In this document: in pieces, positions 1 through 8,704 of the stretch
How positions within the stretch are numbered: position 1 is the first letter of the stretch
Layout: each line of letters begins with the position of its first letter
Source of the DNA: Acidaminococcus fermentans_A
GTDB lineage: Bacteria; Bacillota; Negativicutes; Acidaminococcales; Acidaminococcaceae
Length of the DNA stretch: 64,000 nt
NCBI RefSeq assembly: GCF_052216985.1
Contig: NZ_JBQOUY010000006.1
Span: forward strand, 1 to 64,000
Reading direction: 5' to 3'
Position numbers and translations under genes: made by a program
The notes under the pieces: generated by a model
The model's database searches: none
The model's input: only the letters and a program-made list of their open reading frames with translations
Told to the model about the DNA's origin: nothing

Positions 1-52
1 GATTCCGTTCTCGGATTTTACTGCTTTCGATGGTGAAATTAAAATAAAAACA

Positions 53-77
53 GACGTGAGCAAAAATCGCTCACGTC
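53..77 (-). terminator. Rho-independent terminator, distal of two
   Basis: A 9-bp perfect stem (53-61 with 69-77) encloses a 7-base loop. On the minus strand it is followed by a T-rich run. It lies beyond the nearer terminator of the gene ending at 172, so it is probably a backup or the end of an element cut by the window edge. Confidence 0.55.
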
Positions 78-126
78 CGTGTGTGGTAGATGAATTGGAG
101 CTTACCCCAACATTTGACAAAGAACC

Positions 127-163
127 AAAAAAAAGGACGGATGCATGTTTTTTGCAGCCGTCC
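127..163 (-). terminator. Rho-independent terminator of the exported protein gene
   Basis: A GGACGG...CCGTCC stem extended by TGCA pairs (135-163) is followed on the minus strand by eight T residues (127-134). It lies 9 bp past the stop codon of the 172-759 gene. Confidence 0.8.
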
Positions 164-171
164 CCTCTTTG

Positions 172-759
172 TCACTCCGCCTGATGGATATGGATTTCCC
201 GGATGACGCCCCTGGTTACCCTGAAGGCCAAGGTGGTGGTTTTGTTGGCGTGGTATTCGTAGATGGTTTCATCCAGCCTGGCGTGGTTTTTGGCGTTTTC
301 CTCCGCCGGAATCTTGGGAGAATCATACTGCCGGGTCCATACGGAATCCGCCTGGCCGTACACATCATTCAACACCGTTTCCCCCATGCCCACCTGCACC
401 CCGTCAGGAGTCCCATCTCCCCATTTGGACGTTTTCAGGTCCGTCAGTACATAGGGCCTCTCCGGACTGAAATGCACCAGCAGCAAGGTCCTGGAGGGAT
501 AGGAATATTCCATGGTCCCCCGGCCGTATTGCACGGACTGGGGCATACCCAGGATCTCTTCTACCTGGCTCTGGGTGGATCCAGTGGTCACCCCTGCCAC
601 GGCAGCCTGGTCCCGGTGGATGGAACAGCTGATAGCCAGGCCTCCCAGATTAGACGTAATCACCGGCTCCCGGGCCAGGACCGTCCGCCCTGCCCCAAGA
701 GAAACCAGCAGGCAGCCCAGGAGCAGCCCCCGCCCCACGATTCGGTTCACTGTCAGCAT
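172..759 (-). CDS. Exported protein with BamE/SmpA-like repeats
   Basis: A 195-residue protein of unknown role. The first ~29 residues form a signal peptide (basic start, Leu/Gly-rich core, cleavage likely after TVLA). Around residues 55-80 there is a GVTTGSTQSQVEEILGMP stretch, typical of BamE/SmpA-like folds in which a Gly-x-Ser/Thr turn precedes a helix and a G-x-P. A second, weaker copy (VQVGMGETVLNDVYGQAD) follows near residue 120. This supports a periplasmic or envelope location but not a specific function. The start is chosen from an AGAGGTG ribosome site 9 bases upstream. The gene stands alone, with a strong terminator behind it. No lipobox is visible, so it is not an obvious BamE ortholog. 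Confidence 0.7.
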   Translation of the reverse strand: MLTVNRIVGRGLLLGCLLVSLGAGRTVLAREPVITSNLGGLAISCSIHRDQAAVAGVTTGSTQSQVEEILGMPQSVQYGRGTMEYSYPSRTLLLVHFSPERPYVLTDLKTSKWGDGTPDGVQVGMGETVLNDVYGQADSVWTRQYDSPKIPAEENAKNHARLDETIYEYHANKTTTLAFRVTRGVIREIHIHQAE

Positions 760-783
760 AGGAAAACACCTCTTTCTATAAGC

Positions 784-961
784 AAGATGTCAGATCGGCC
801 CGCCAGGCCTTTCAGGGATCAGAAATCAGACCAACCCTGGCGGGTCTTTCAGGAGTCAGATGAAAGCTTGTTGGCGATAAGCAGTCCGGACCTGCTGCTA
901 AATCGGACAAGGCTGACGTCTGATGTCTCAAGGCCCGTCAGGACCGTGTCTGACGTCTTAA
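784..961. repeat. Intergenic GTCAGAC-type repeat, copy A
   Basis: This copy carries heptamer-like units related to GTCAGAC, short inverted GGCCCGC/GCGGGTC segments, a GCGATAAGC box, a GACCTGCTGCT box, and a closing block with GACGTCTGATGTCTCAAGGCC. The same ordered boxes recur near 26.64, 30.04, 50.58 and 52.13 kb. No open reading frame of note is present. Confidence 0.7.
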
Positions 962-1405
962 TCAGCCCCTCTCATCGAGCCGTTTCAGCTGCAGGGCCAC
1001 AATATTGCCGAAATCACACTGGTCTGCGATGAAGTCACAGGTCACATGCAATTTCCCCTCCGGGTCCATTTTATCGATGAAGTCCAGCGCCCTGCCTTCC
1101 TCCATCCAATCTCCATCGATGGCCACAGGCCCTAAGAGACAGGCGGTGAACACGATGGTCCCCGGGTTTTCCTCGTCCCCTTCCCGGTAAATGGCCTGTT
1201 CCAGAGGTCCGGACTGGGGATCCAGCTTCTGCAAAACACCGTTAAGCCCAGCCAGTGCCTCATCGATTTTATCTATAAAAGGCCGTGCTGCCTCCGGACT
1301 CATCCGGAATTCATAGAAATCCGGTCCCTGGCAAAAATTCACATACCCATAGACCGCCGTTTCCACCGTACCAAAATCCATATCCTCCGCCAATACAAAG
1401 CTCAT
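962..1405 (-). CDS. Hypothetical protein
   Basis: A 147-residue acidic soluble protein that I do not recognise. It has no signal peptide or membrane segment. It is rich in Asp/Glu and contains a helix-like stretch (EAARPFIDKIDEALAGLNGVLQKL) followed by strand-like segments ending in CDFGNIVALQLKRLDERG. A G-rich ribosome site precedes the ATG. The stop codon abuts repeat copy A. It is co-directional with and 105 bp downstream of the zorABCD operon, but a probable promoter of its own lies in the gap, so membership of the defence operon is not shown. Confidence 0.6.
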   Translation of the reverse strand: MSFVLAEDMDFGTVETAVYGYVNFCQGPDFYEFRMSPEAARPFIDKIDEALAGLNGVLQKLDPQSGPLEQAIYREGDEENPGTIVFTACLLGPVAIDGDWMEEGRALDFIDKMDPEGKLHVTCDFIADQCDFGNIVALQLKRLDERG

Positions 1406-1435
1406 GATAACCCCCCCTTTTGTTTTCCTGCTTCC

Positions 1436-1444
1436 AGTATAGCA
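1436..1444 (-). promoter_or_regulatory. Extended -10 promoter for the 962-1405 gene
   Basis: On the minus strand the sequence reads TGCTATACT, an extended -10 element about 30 bp upstream of the start codon. No convincing -35 hexamer is seen. Confidence 0.4.
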
Positions 1445-1510
1445 GAAGAAGTGGGGAGAATTGGGTACAGAATATCGTTTATCGTTACGGAAAAGATGCT
1501 CTGTTGCTTT

Positions 1511-4426
1511 TCACCCTGCGGCCTTTTCGATCCGCTTCAGGATGGCCATGGCATTTTCTTCACTGGCTTCCGTGGGATACAGGGCGCTCCGGCTCAAGTC
1601 CCGCTTGTACTGCAGCAGGGCATCCAGATTCAGATCGAAAGATGCGTCTTCCGGAAAATCCGTATCCACAGCCATGGGCAAATATACGGTCACAGCCTTT
1701 TTCTGTCCGATCCGGTACGCCCGGTCCGTGGCCTGATCTTCCTTGGCTGGATTCCAACAACGGCTGAGATGGATCACATGATTGGCTCCGGTAATATTCA
1801 GTCCTACCCCGGCTGCTTCCGGGGACAGCAGCAGCAACTGGAACCCTTCGGACCGGTTGAACTGGTCCACCATTTTCTGTCTGGCCACAGCCTGTGTGGT
1901 CCCGTTGATGGGAGGCTGCACCTGAACTCCATAGGCCTTTTCCAGAAAAGTCCTGAGCAGCAGCTGCAGTTTCCTGCTTTCCAGAAAAATCAGGGCTTTT
2001 TCCCCTTTGGCCCGCACCTCATCCAGGATTTTTCGGGTCCGCATCAGCCGGGCGGACGATCCGAAGAAAAGATCCGGATCGCCGAGAGGATAGTTCTTTG
2101 TCTTCTCCCTGCCAAGGAAAGGACACAGAGAAATATCCCGCAGCCTGGCAATGGCCTGAAGCATGGTCATGGAATTTTCTCCAGGCTGAATTTCCTGCCG
2201 TGCCGTCCGGACCACTTCCCCATACATTTTCCGCTGTTTTTCCGGCATGGGATCTTTGAACCGAAGGATTTCTTTGGCAGGAAGCCCTAGATTTACATCT
2301 TCCTTCAGCCGCCGGATGAAACAGGGATCCAGATTCTTCCGCAGTTGGTCCCCCAGCTCTTTCAGCAGGGCTCCATCGTTTTCCATGTTCTTCAGCTGGC
2401 TCTGGTAATGGCTGTTGAAATCCTTCAGGGATTCCAGCTTGCCCGGTTCCACAAAGTCCATAATGGTCCACAGATCCGTCCAGGAGTTTTCCACAGGAGT
2501 CCCTGTCAGCGCAAGACCAAAATCGCAGTTCATGGCCCGTGCTGCTACAGAGGTCCTGGTGGCCGGATTCTTGATTTTCTGGGCTTCATCCAGGATCATA
2601 ACGCTCCAGGCCACCCGGCCGAAAGAAAGCTGCAGTTCCCGCAGAGTTTCATAGGTGGTCAGAATCAGATGGTTATGACTGTAATCAATCTGCCGTTCCC
2701 GGTCCTGAAAATCCAGCATGGAAACTTCTTTCAGATTGGGGTCCGGGGGCCGGAAATAACAGCGGCTTCCGTCCGGATTCCGGGCCCAGTGTTTTTTCAG
2801 CTCACTGCCATACATGGGCACAATACCATCGAATACGCCCTCTGCCACAAATTTCCGGTATTCTTCCATCCAGTTCTGGAGCAAGGAAACCGGTGCTACG
2901 ATCAATACCGATGCCATGTCCCTGCTGCCATAGGCTTTCTTCAGTGCTGACAAGAATCCAAAAGCCTGCAGGGTTTTCCCCAGACCCATATCATCTGCCA
3001 GCAACACCCCATGACAACCACTCTCCCAGCAGGCCGCCAGTTGTTCCATTCCCACCTGCTGATGGGGCATGGGGCGGATACCCTCTTTGAGTCCCTTGCC
3101 CAGAAAGCTTCCCAGACGGTTCCCGTCTAGCTGCTTTTCCCGTTTTGCTTTCCGGAAATGATATTCCTGAGAAAGGAAATTCTCCTGGATTTGCAGAGAC
3201 GCGTCTTTTTTCTTTTCTCCGGTATTTTCTAGTCCCTGTACCTGTTCCGTTTGTTTTTCTGCAGCTTTTGCCTTTAGCTGATCCACATAGTCCAAAAATT
3301 CTGGTGTCAGTTCCACTTCCTGACTGCCCAGGACAATCCGTTTTTCTCCCCGGTCCAGAGCATCGCTGACCTTCAGGAACAATTCCGGATAGTCCTTTTC
3401 CTCCAGATGAAGTGTCTCCGTCTTATGGACTGAACCTTTCCGGCCATCTTCTTCAACGGTTCCTTCCGGAGGCAGCCAGTTCCGTCCGGAGCTAAGAGAA
3501 AAAGGCAGATCCGGAGCCAGGAATTCCCCAATGGAAACCACCCTGTCCCCGTACACACCCAAATCAAAATCAAAGGCTTCAGAGCCGAAAACCTCCCGGG
3601 GATGTTCTGCCACCTGTCGGGCCGCCTCCGGAGAAAGCCGCTGGCACTGGCGCATTTGACGGATGCCTTCCGCCTGTTCTGGAGTGAAAACATACTGGGT
3701 CTTATCCGGCCCATAGATTTTCCGTGTGTTGTAGGGATTGCTCCGAAACCCCTGGTCCAGCGAATCTGCTTCGATCCGGGTATAGGAATCCCCATCCCTC
3801 CGCAAGAGGACCGGCAGTACGGAAAAAGAACCGTCCGGATTCTTTTCCAGCCGCACGGAAAGCTTGTCAGCCGTAACAACTTTCTGCCGTTCCATGAATC
3901 GGTCCAGGGTGGCATGGATTTTTACCGCCCGTTCCTTGATCCGGGCCAGCTGAAGAGTATTGTACTGACTGACTTCCCCTCTGTCCTGGATTTTCTGGCT
4001 CTCCCGGTTGCTTTCTTCCACCAGGCTCAGCAAATCATACTGGTCACGGTTGAACCGGTAACAGGTTTCCCGGCTCAGCTCCACAAAGGAACCCACCACT
4101 TTGATTCCATAAAAAGGTGTTCCGTCCGGACGCAGATATTCCTCTTCATATCGAAAGGACGGGGAGCCCAGGCTGCCATGACTGCGAAGGGTGATTGTAT
4201 AAGGGAAATAATCCGGCAGTTCCAGGATTTCCGAAATTTCCGGATCAAGGTCCACCGCCTGGACATGGGGCAGCAGGAATCCTTCCGATTTCTCCTCCAC
4301 TTTCCCTTCAGAGGCCAGGATTTCCAGCTGTCCCTGGATCAGTGGCCAGTCTCCTGCAGGTTCTGTTTGGTGACAGGGATAAAAATATCCTTTCTCTTGG
4401 GCTATCCAAAAGTGGTGGTTGGTCAT
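1511..4426 (-). CDS. zorD: ZorD-like SNF2-family helicase of Zorya type I defence
   Basis: A 971-residue protein. The C-terminal half is a complete SNF2/SWI2 ATPase: Walker A as DDMGLGKT near residue 480, DEAQ (motif II) near 611, LTGTPVEN (motif III), and a helicase C lobe with the SNF2 signature RAYRIGQKK near residue 905. The N-terminal ~430 residues match no domain I can name. In type I Zorya, ZorD is the DNA translocase/nuclease effector that acts on invading DNA once the membrane motor signals. It starts 3 bp after zorC, with GGAGGT overlapping the end of that gene, so translation is probably coupled. The position as the last gene of a MotA-like, MotB-like, ZorC-like operon is what separates it from a generic helicase. 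Family assignment is strong; the defence role is inferred from gene order. Confidence 0.88.
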   Translation of the reverse strand: MTNHHFWIAQEKGYFYPCHQTEPAGDWPLIQGQLEILASEGKVEEKSEGFLLPHVQAVDLDPEISEILELPDYFPYTITLRSHGSLGSPSFRYEEEYLRPDGTPFYGIKVVGSFVELSRETCYRFNRDQYDLLSLVEESNRESQKIQDRGEVSQYNTLQLARIKERAVKIHATLDRFMERQKVVTADKLSVRLEKNPDGSFSVLPVLLRRDGDSYTRIEADSLDQGFRSNPYNTRKIYGPDKTQYVFTPEQAEGIRQMRQCQRLSPEAARQVAEHPREVFGSEAFDFDLGVYGDRVVSIGEFLAPDLPFSLSSGRNWLPPEGTVEEDGRKGSVHKTETLHLEEKDYPELFLKVSDALDRGEKRIVLGSQEVELTPEFLDYVDQLKAKAAEKQTEQVQGLENTGEKKKDASLQIQENFLSQEYHFRKAKREKQLDGNRLGSFLGKGLKEGIRPMPHQQVGMEQLAACWESGCHGVLLADDMGLGKTLQAFGFLSALKKAYGSRDMASVLIVAPVSLLQNWMEEYRKFVAEGVFDGIVPMYGSELKKHWARNPDGSRCYFRPPDPNLKEVSMLDFQDRERQIDYSHNHLILTTYETLRELQLSFGRVAWSVMILDEAQKIKNPATRTSVAARAMNCDFGLALTGTPVENSWTDLWTIMDFVEPGKLESLKDFNSHYQSQLKNMENDGALLKELGDQLRKNLDPCFIRRLKEDVNLGLPAKEILRFKDPMPEKQRKMYGEVVRTARQEIQPGENSMTMLQAIARLRDISLCPFLGREKTKNYPLGDPDLFFGSSARLMRTRKILDEVRAKGEKALIFLESRKLQLLLRTFLEKAYGVQVQPPINGTTQAVARQKMVDQFNRSEGFQLLLLSPEAAGVGLNITGANHVIHLSRCWNPAKEDQATDRAYRIGQKKAVTVYLPMAVDTDFPEDASFDLNLDALLQYKRDLSRSALYPTEASEENAMAILKRIEKAAG

Positions 4427-4429
4427 ATT

Positions 4430-5833
4430 TTACCTCCATCGGCTTTCTTTGGGCTGTACTCCACAGTGTCTCCGCACCCATTCATTGACCTTCCGCTGCC
4501 AGGAACCGGTTTCTGAACTGGAATGGACAAAATCCGCCTCCACATTGGAAGCCTGTGTTACGTCCGAATAAGAAAAACCTTTATACGTATATTTCGCCTG
4601 ATAAAAAGGCAGGGGCTCTTTTCCCCTTTTCCAAATTCTTAGTTTGCCATTGTGACTGGCTTCTATAAAAACATAATCTCCAATGCTGAACATCAGCAGA
4701 CTTCTCATTGAATCTCCTGACCCGTTTAGCCGTCCAAAGCCCATTCCCTGTTTGGCCAGCTCCATGCGCCAGGCGATCCGTTCTGCATCGGGGCCTAGGA
4801 ACACCCGGGTATAGTACATGGCATCCAGATACTTTTCCCAAAAGTTTTTCCGGTATTTCCACATGTTTTCCGATGTGGCCACCTGGCGTACCGTCTTGGA
4901 AATAATGGTAAAGAACAGGTTCAGATCGTTCTTTTTCAACCAGGACAGGAAAATATCCCGGGCTCTTTCCTCCACATCCACCCAGTTCAGGCTGGCACCC
5001 GGATCCCGGGGATCTCCCAGCGCCTGGAACAGCAGGATCCGCACTTCTTTTTCCCGGTTTCCGTCACCGGATCGGTCTGTCAGGTAAATCATCTTTGCCG
5101 CAGCATAAGGGACCATGTTCCCACAGGCTTTGTCCTCACAAATTTCTTTCAGCACGCCGAACAGTTCATCCCAGTCGTCCTCTTCCTCCAGCTGGAAAAA
5201 ATCTTTGACGGCCCACTGGGAAAAGGATCCATACCACAGGTTCACCGGCCAGCAGAATTCCTCCAGCGCCTTCCGGAAGCTTCGCTGTTTCTGGATTTCC
5301 CGGGTCAGCAGCTTGTGTCCGTTGGGTTTCAGCAGCTGCTTCCGGTTCCGGAGATACAGCACCGATTGCAGCAGTTCAGGATCTTTCTGGAGAAACAGGG
5401 AGATGCATTTCTGCAGCCGTTCCCCCTTGTAAGGCTGTCCGTATACGGTGAAGTAGGCAAATACCAGATTCCGGAAGGTGTTCCGCCGGGCGGAACGGGG
5501 AGTTCCCTCTTGGATGACCTTCAGGATGTCCTGGAGCAGGGCTTCATAGAAACGGGGTTTTTCCTTCTTATCCTGAGTCAGCAGGACCGGCAGAAAAGGG
5601 ACTTCGCGTTTCAAGTCCAGCGGCACTTTCTTCCCTCTTTCCTGTCCTTTCACCTTGGTATAGAGTTCTTCCATGGTCACCGGATCCAGTGCCGGCCGTC
5701 TTCCGGAATCGGATACGGTCTTTTTCAGCCATTTTTCCAGTTCCACCGGCTTTCCGGGATGCTGGCAGACTTCGGGCAGGAGGATTTTAAAAGATTTCAG
5801 CCGTTCCAGACTGTTCCGCAGCGATTTATCCAT
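4430..5833 (-). CDS. zorC: ZorC-like protein of Zorya type I defence
   Basis: A 467-residue soluble, basic and Trp/Arg-rich protein, with no signal peptide or membrane segment. In known type I Zorya operons this slot is held by ZorC, a protein with an EH-signature domain that, with ZorD, acts downstream of the ZorAB motor. The C-terminal part (about 330-460) includes the conserved-looking LGPDAERIAWRMELAKQGMG and DYVFIEASHNGKLRIWKRG segments. The gene overlaps zorB by 8 bp and ends 3 bp before zorD, as expected for a single complex. Identity rests mainly on size and position; I cannot run a profile search to confirm the EH-signature domain. Confidence 0.75.
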   Translation of the reverse strand: MDKSLRNSLERLKSFKILLPEVCQHPGKPVELEKWLKKTVSDSGRRPALDPVTMEELYTKVKGQERGKKVPLDLKREVPFLPVLLTQDKKEKPRFYEALLQDILKVIQEGTPRSARRNTFRNLVFAYFTVYGQPYKGERLQKCISLFLQKDPELLQSVLYLRNRKQLLKPNGHKLLTREIQKQRSFRKALEEFCWPVNLWYGSFSQWAVKDFFQLEEEDDWDELFGVLKEICEDKACGNMVPYAAAKMIYLTDRSGDGNREKEVRILLFQALGDPRDPGASLNWVDVEERARDIFLSWLKKNDLNLFFTIISKTVRQVATSENMWKYRKNFWEKYLDAMYYTRVFLGPDAERIAWRMELAKQGMGFGRLNGSGDSMRSLLMFSIGDYVFIEASHNGKLRIWKRGKEPLPFYQAKYTYKGFSYSDVTQASNVEADFVHSSSETGSWQRKVNEWVRRHCGVQPKESRWR

Positions 5834-6533
5834 GGCCGCCTCCGGAAGGCTTTTCCCTGGGATCCTGAGGAGGCATCATGACGAAACGGATGTCGATCCG
5901 CCGGTTGGCGGCTCTTCCTTCTTCCGAATTGGGATCCAGCCCGTTTTCCCGTACCGGCCGAGTTTCCGCATAGCCGGAGCAGGAGAAGATGGGCTCTCCC
6001 CGGGGATTCACCAGCCAGTTGAATTCCGGTACATCATTCCGCATAAGGTTCCAGGTATTGATAGCCCGCTGGGTGGAAAGTTCCCAGTTGGACTGGAAAA
6101 ACTCGTTGTGGATGGGTACATTGTCCGTATGGCCTTCGATGAAAACTGTTTCCAGAGCTTCCCGGTATTCCGGACGGGTCATGGTTTTCAGCAGGGACTG
6201 GCTCAGCTTGCCCACAGCCGCCTGGCCCTGGTCCTTGATGTTGGCTTCCCCAGATTCAAACAGCACACTTTCCGGAATCCGCAGCACCCCCTGCTTGGTA
6301 TCGATCCGCACCTGGAGCCCCTGGGCCTGGAGATCCTTCCCCACGTCCTTCAGCAGTTGGTTCCGCAGTTCCGTATTCCCGGTGTATTTGTTGGTCACCG
6401 TCTGGAAATTCAGCATGAAATAGCACAAGGCCAGGATAAAGATGCTCAGGAGCCCGGCCATCAGGTCACTGACCGAGGTGGTAAAGGCATCCCCCTGCTG
6501 TCCTGCCCGTTGTTCCTTCTTTTTCTTCCACAT
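5826..6533 (-). CDS. zorB: ZorB-like MotB/OmpA-domain stator protein
   Basis: A 235-residue protein with a short basic cytoplasmic N-terminus and one transmembrane helix at about residues 22-45 (SDLMAGLLSIFILALCYFML). A membrane Asp at residue 23 is in the place of the ion-carrying Asp of MotB-type stators. A periplasmic OmpA-like peptidoglycan-binding domain follows: EGHTDNVP near residue 145, then NWELSTQRA, and a closing RAANRRIDIRFV. With ZorA it should form an ion-driven inner-membrane motor anchored to the cell wall. An AAGGAG site supports the start. It sits between zorA (12 bp gap) and zorC (8 bp overlap). Confidence 0.88.
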   Translation of the reverse strand: MWKKKKEQRAGQQGDAFTTSVSDLMAGLLSIFILALCYFMLNFQTVTNKYTGNTELRNQLLKDVGKDLQAQGLQVRIDTKQGVLRIPESVLFESGEANIKDQGQAAVGKLSQSLLKTMTRPEYREALETVFIEGHTDNVPIHNEFFQSNWELSTQRAINTWNLMRNDVPEFNWLVNPRGEPIFSCSGYAETRPVRENGLDPNSEEGRAANRRIDIRFVMMPPQDPREKPSGGGHG

Positions 6534-6545
6534 TCAAAAGTCTCC

Positions 6546-8396
6546 TTAATGCCGTCTGTTCTTTTCCATGGCGTCTGACAGATCCTGGATGGAATCACTC
6601 AGGCTCTGGTTGATGGTGGACACGGAATTCATAGCCTCTTTGATGCTCTTGTCATACTGACTGAGGGTTTCAGAAAGCCATTTGCTGGTGGAGGTATTGT
6701 ACTGTTCCAGAGAATGGCCCAAGGTTTCGGTGGCTTCCCGCATTTCCCGGCTGACTCCCTGGAAGGTCTGCTGATAGTTTTCCCAGGCACTGCGTATGGT
6801 GCTCATGGAATCCCGGATCAGTTCCAGGTCTTTCTGGTTGCTCTGGCTGGCCTGGACCAGCTTCTGGACATTCTGGTCCACATGGCTGTTGAACTGGTTG
6901 CTAGCGCTGACCACCAGGTTCAGATGACTGCCCAGGGTATCCGCCACCTTCTGCATGGGTGTGCTGGCCAAAGCAAACTTGTCCGCCGTTTTCCCGGCCG
7001 AATCCATGATTTTCCGGTTGTGGCCCAGCATTTCCTTCAGCCCGGCCATATAGGCATCCATGGTCCGGTTCCGTTCCTGCATATCGTGCTGGAGCTGTTT
7101 CAGCACTTCCAGTACGGAATCTTTCATATTGGCCGTCACCTGGAGCATTTCTTCCTTCTGGGTCCGGGTGCTCCGGCTCATGGTATCCGTGATTTCCTGG
7201 ATGGTACCCCGGGTGGCTTCCGTGGTCTGGAGCAGTGCCTGGTTGGCTGTCCGGCCAGCTTCCACCATCTGGTCCAGAGCTGCTTTCAGGTTGGCATTCA
7301 TTTCTTCCACTAGCTGCTTCATGGCAGCCTGGCTGGCATCGCTGGTACTGGCTTGTTTCTGGATATTGGCGTCCATGGCTTCGTTCAGCTTGGTCACCAT
7401 CAATTCCACCGAACTTTGGAGACGGGCTGCATTTTCCGCATTCAACCGTTCAGAGACTTCCATCATATTGCCCATTTTCCCCTGGAAATCCTGGAGGGTC
7501 ACGGCCAGTCCCTGGATCTGGTCCCCTGCACCCTGTTCGATGGATTTGGACAGGGTATCCCCGGCACTGGTGCCCAGTTTGTCAATGGACTGGTTCAGAT
7601 CCTGGAAAACCGGTTCCAGACTCTGGGTGAAGGATTCTTTCAAATTGTTTTTCAGAGCTACATCGATGCTCTGGCTCAGTTTCACAAACATGTCTTCCAG
7701 ACGGCCCACCAGTTCTCCGTTCAGTTCCCGCATAGCATCGGTCTGTTCTTCCGCCTGCTCTGCCTGATGGGACAGGAATTCTTCCAGGCTCTTGGAGGGA
7801 AAAAGGGCGTTGAGCTGATCGATCAAGGCATCCAGCTTTTTGGTGTAAGGACGGTAAATCCAGTTGTCGAGAAGACTGTAGCAAAGCGCCAGAATCAGGC
7901 CGACAACAGAAGTCAGGAAGGCCGTCTTTGTCCCGCTGAGCAAAACTTCAATCCCATTTTTCATGGTTTCCACATTGCCCAGATCGATACCACTGATCCC
8001 CACTGTAATCCCGGCAAAAGTCCCCAACAGACCCAGGCCGGTAAAGATTCCTGGCATAGCCCGTAACAGGTCCAACGGCAGATTCTCCAGCAAAGTTCTG
8101 TCGTTGTAAAAGGTTTCCGGATCCTGGGTCATCAGTACCCCTTCAAAACGGGTTTTGAACAGGGTCCGTTCCAATTTCTTCCAGAGATTCCCATAGGGTG
8201 CCTTTGCCATTTCCTCCTGCAGATTCCCATAATTTTCCCTGATGGATTCCAGAGAATACTTCTGCAGTACCGAAAGCACCTGGTCTATGGAAGCCCCTGC
8301 TTTCCGGATTCGGTAGAACCAACGATAGCAGAAAACAGCGCCCACTGCAAATAAAAAACAAAAGCCCCATAAAATCCAAGAAAGCCAATTCCCCAT
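6546..8396 (-). CDS. zorA: ZorA-like MotA/ExbB-type motor protein with long tail
   Basis: A 616-residue protein. It has an N-terminal membrane helix (about 4-25) and two further helices (about 113-135, with GIFTGLGLLGTFAGITVGI, and 156-180) that match the MotA/TolQ/ExbB proton-channel fold. From about residue 200 to the end it is a long, Gln/Met/Ser-rich helical and coiled-coil tail without transmembrane segments. This cytoplasmic tail distinguishes ZorA from flagellar MotA and is thought to carry the signal from the membrane motor to ZorC/ZorD. It is the first gene of the operon, with a GTGAGG ribosome site 8 bases upstream of the ATG. No flagellar genes occur in the window, which argues against a motility stator. 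Confidence 0.88.
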   Translation of the reverse strand: MGNWLSWILWGFCFLFAVGAVFCYRWFYRIRKAGASIDQVLSVLQKYSLESIRENYGNLQEEMAKAPYGNLWKKLERTLFKTRFEGVLMTQDPETFYNDRTLLENLPLDLLRAMPGIFTGLGLLGTFAGITVGISGIDLGNVETMKNGIEVLLSGTKTAFLTSVVGLILALCYSLLDNWIYRPYTKKLDALIDQLNALFPSKSLEEFLSHQAEQAEEQTDAMRELNGELVGRLEDMFVKLSQSIDVALKNNLKESFTQSLEPVFQDLNQSIDKLGTSAGDTLSKSIEQGAGDQIQGLAVTLQDFQGKMGNMMEVSERLNAENAARLQSSVELMVTKLNEAMDANIQKQASTSDASQAAMKQLVEEMNANLKAALDQMVEAGRTANQALLQTTEATRGTIQEITDTMSRSTRTQKEEMLQVTANMKDSVLEVLKQLQHDMQERNRTMDAYMAGLKEMLGHNRKIMDSAGKTADKFALASTPMQKVADTLGSHLNLVVSASNQFNSHVDQNVQKLVQASQSNQKDLELIRDSMSTIRSAWENYQQTFQGVSREMREATETLGHSLEQYNTSTSKWLSETLSQYDKSIKEAMNSVSTINQSLSDSIQDLSDAMEKNRRH

Positions 8397-8446
8397 GAAA
8401 AATTCCTCACCTTCATTTTTTTAGCTAATTTATCGTATATAAATTC

Positions 8447-8452
8447 ATTATA
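8447..8452 (-). promoter_or_regulatory. -10 box for the zorABCD operon
   Basis: A perfect TATAAT on the minus strand, about 50 bp upstream of the zorA start, in an AT-rich gap. No good -35 is found at 16-18 bp, so strength is uncertain. Confidence 0.45.
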
Positions 8453-8647
8453 CACGGAAATGTCTATTTTTTCTCCATGATTCTTTCTTATTGGCAGGTA
8501 TCCAATCAAACAGTTTTTCTCATGATGATTCTAGATGTGCCTTCCAAAAGGTCATTGCTGCAGATGATATTTTTTACGGGATGCCCTTTGCGTATCGCTG
8601 TAAATCAGCATCTTTTCCACCTTGTTGACACCTATCACCTCCCAACG

Positions 8648-8676
8648 TTGCTGCAGGCAGAAAAACATGGTAGAAT
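8648..8676 (+). promoter_or_regulatory. Promoter for the UDG-like gene
   Basis: TTGCTG (8648-8653), 17 bp, then TAGAAT (8671-8676). It is followed by GGAG 8 bases before the ATG at 8705. The -35 is weak. Confidence 0.4.
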
Positions 8677-8704
8677 GAAAAAAACTCTTTACGGAGAAAT
8701 CCCC

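Noticed and set aside
1..182. Open frame running in from the window edge on the plus strand
   Set aside because: The translated sequence matches no family I know, and the region is two minus-strand terminators, so it is likely chance or the end of an insertion element that cannot be judged from here.
6546..8396. Flagellar MotA or ExbB/TolQ role for the ZorA-like protein
   Set aside because: The 400-residue coiled tail and the helicase and ZorC neighbours do not fit those systems, and no flagellar or TonB genes are in the window.
8477..8704. N-terminal extension of the UDG-like gene
   Set aside because: The promoter and ribosome site lie inside this stretch and the extra residues do not look like protein, so the start at 8705 was used.
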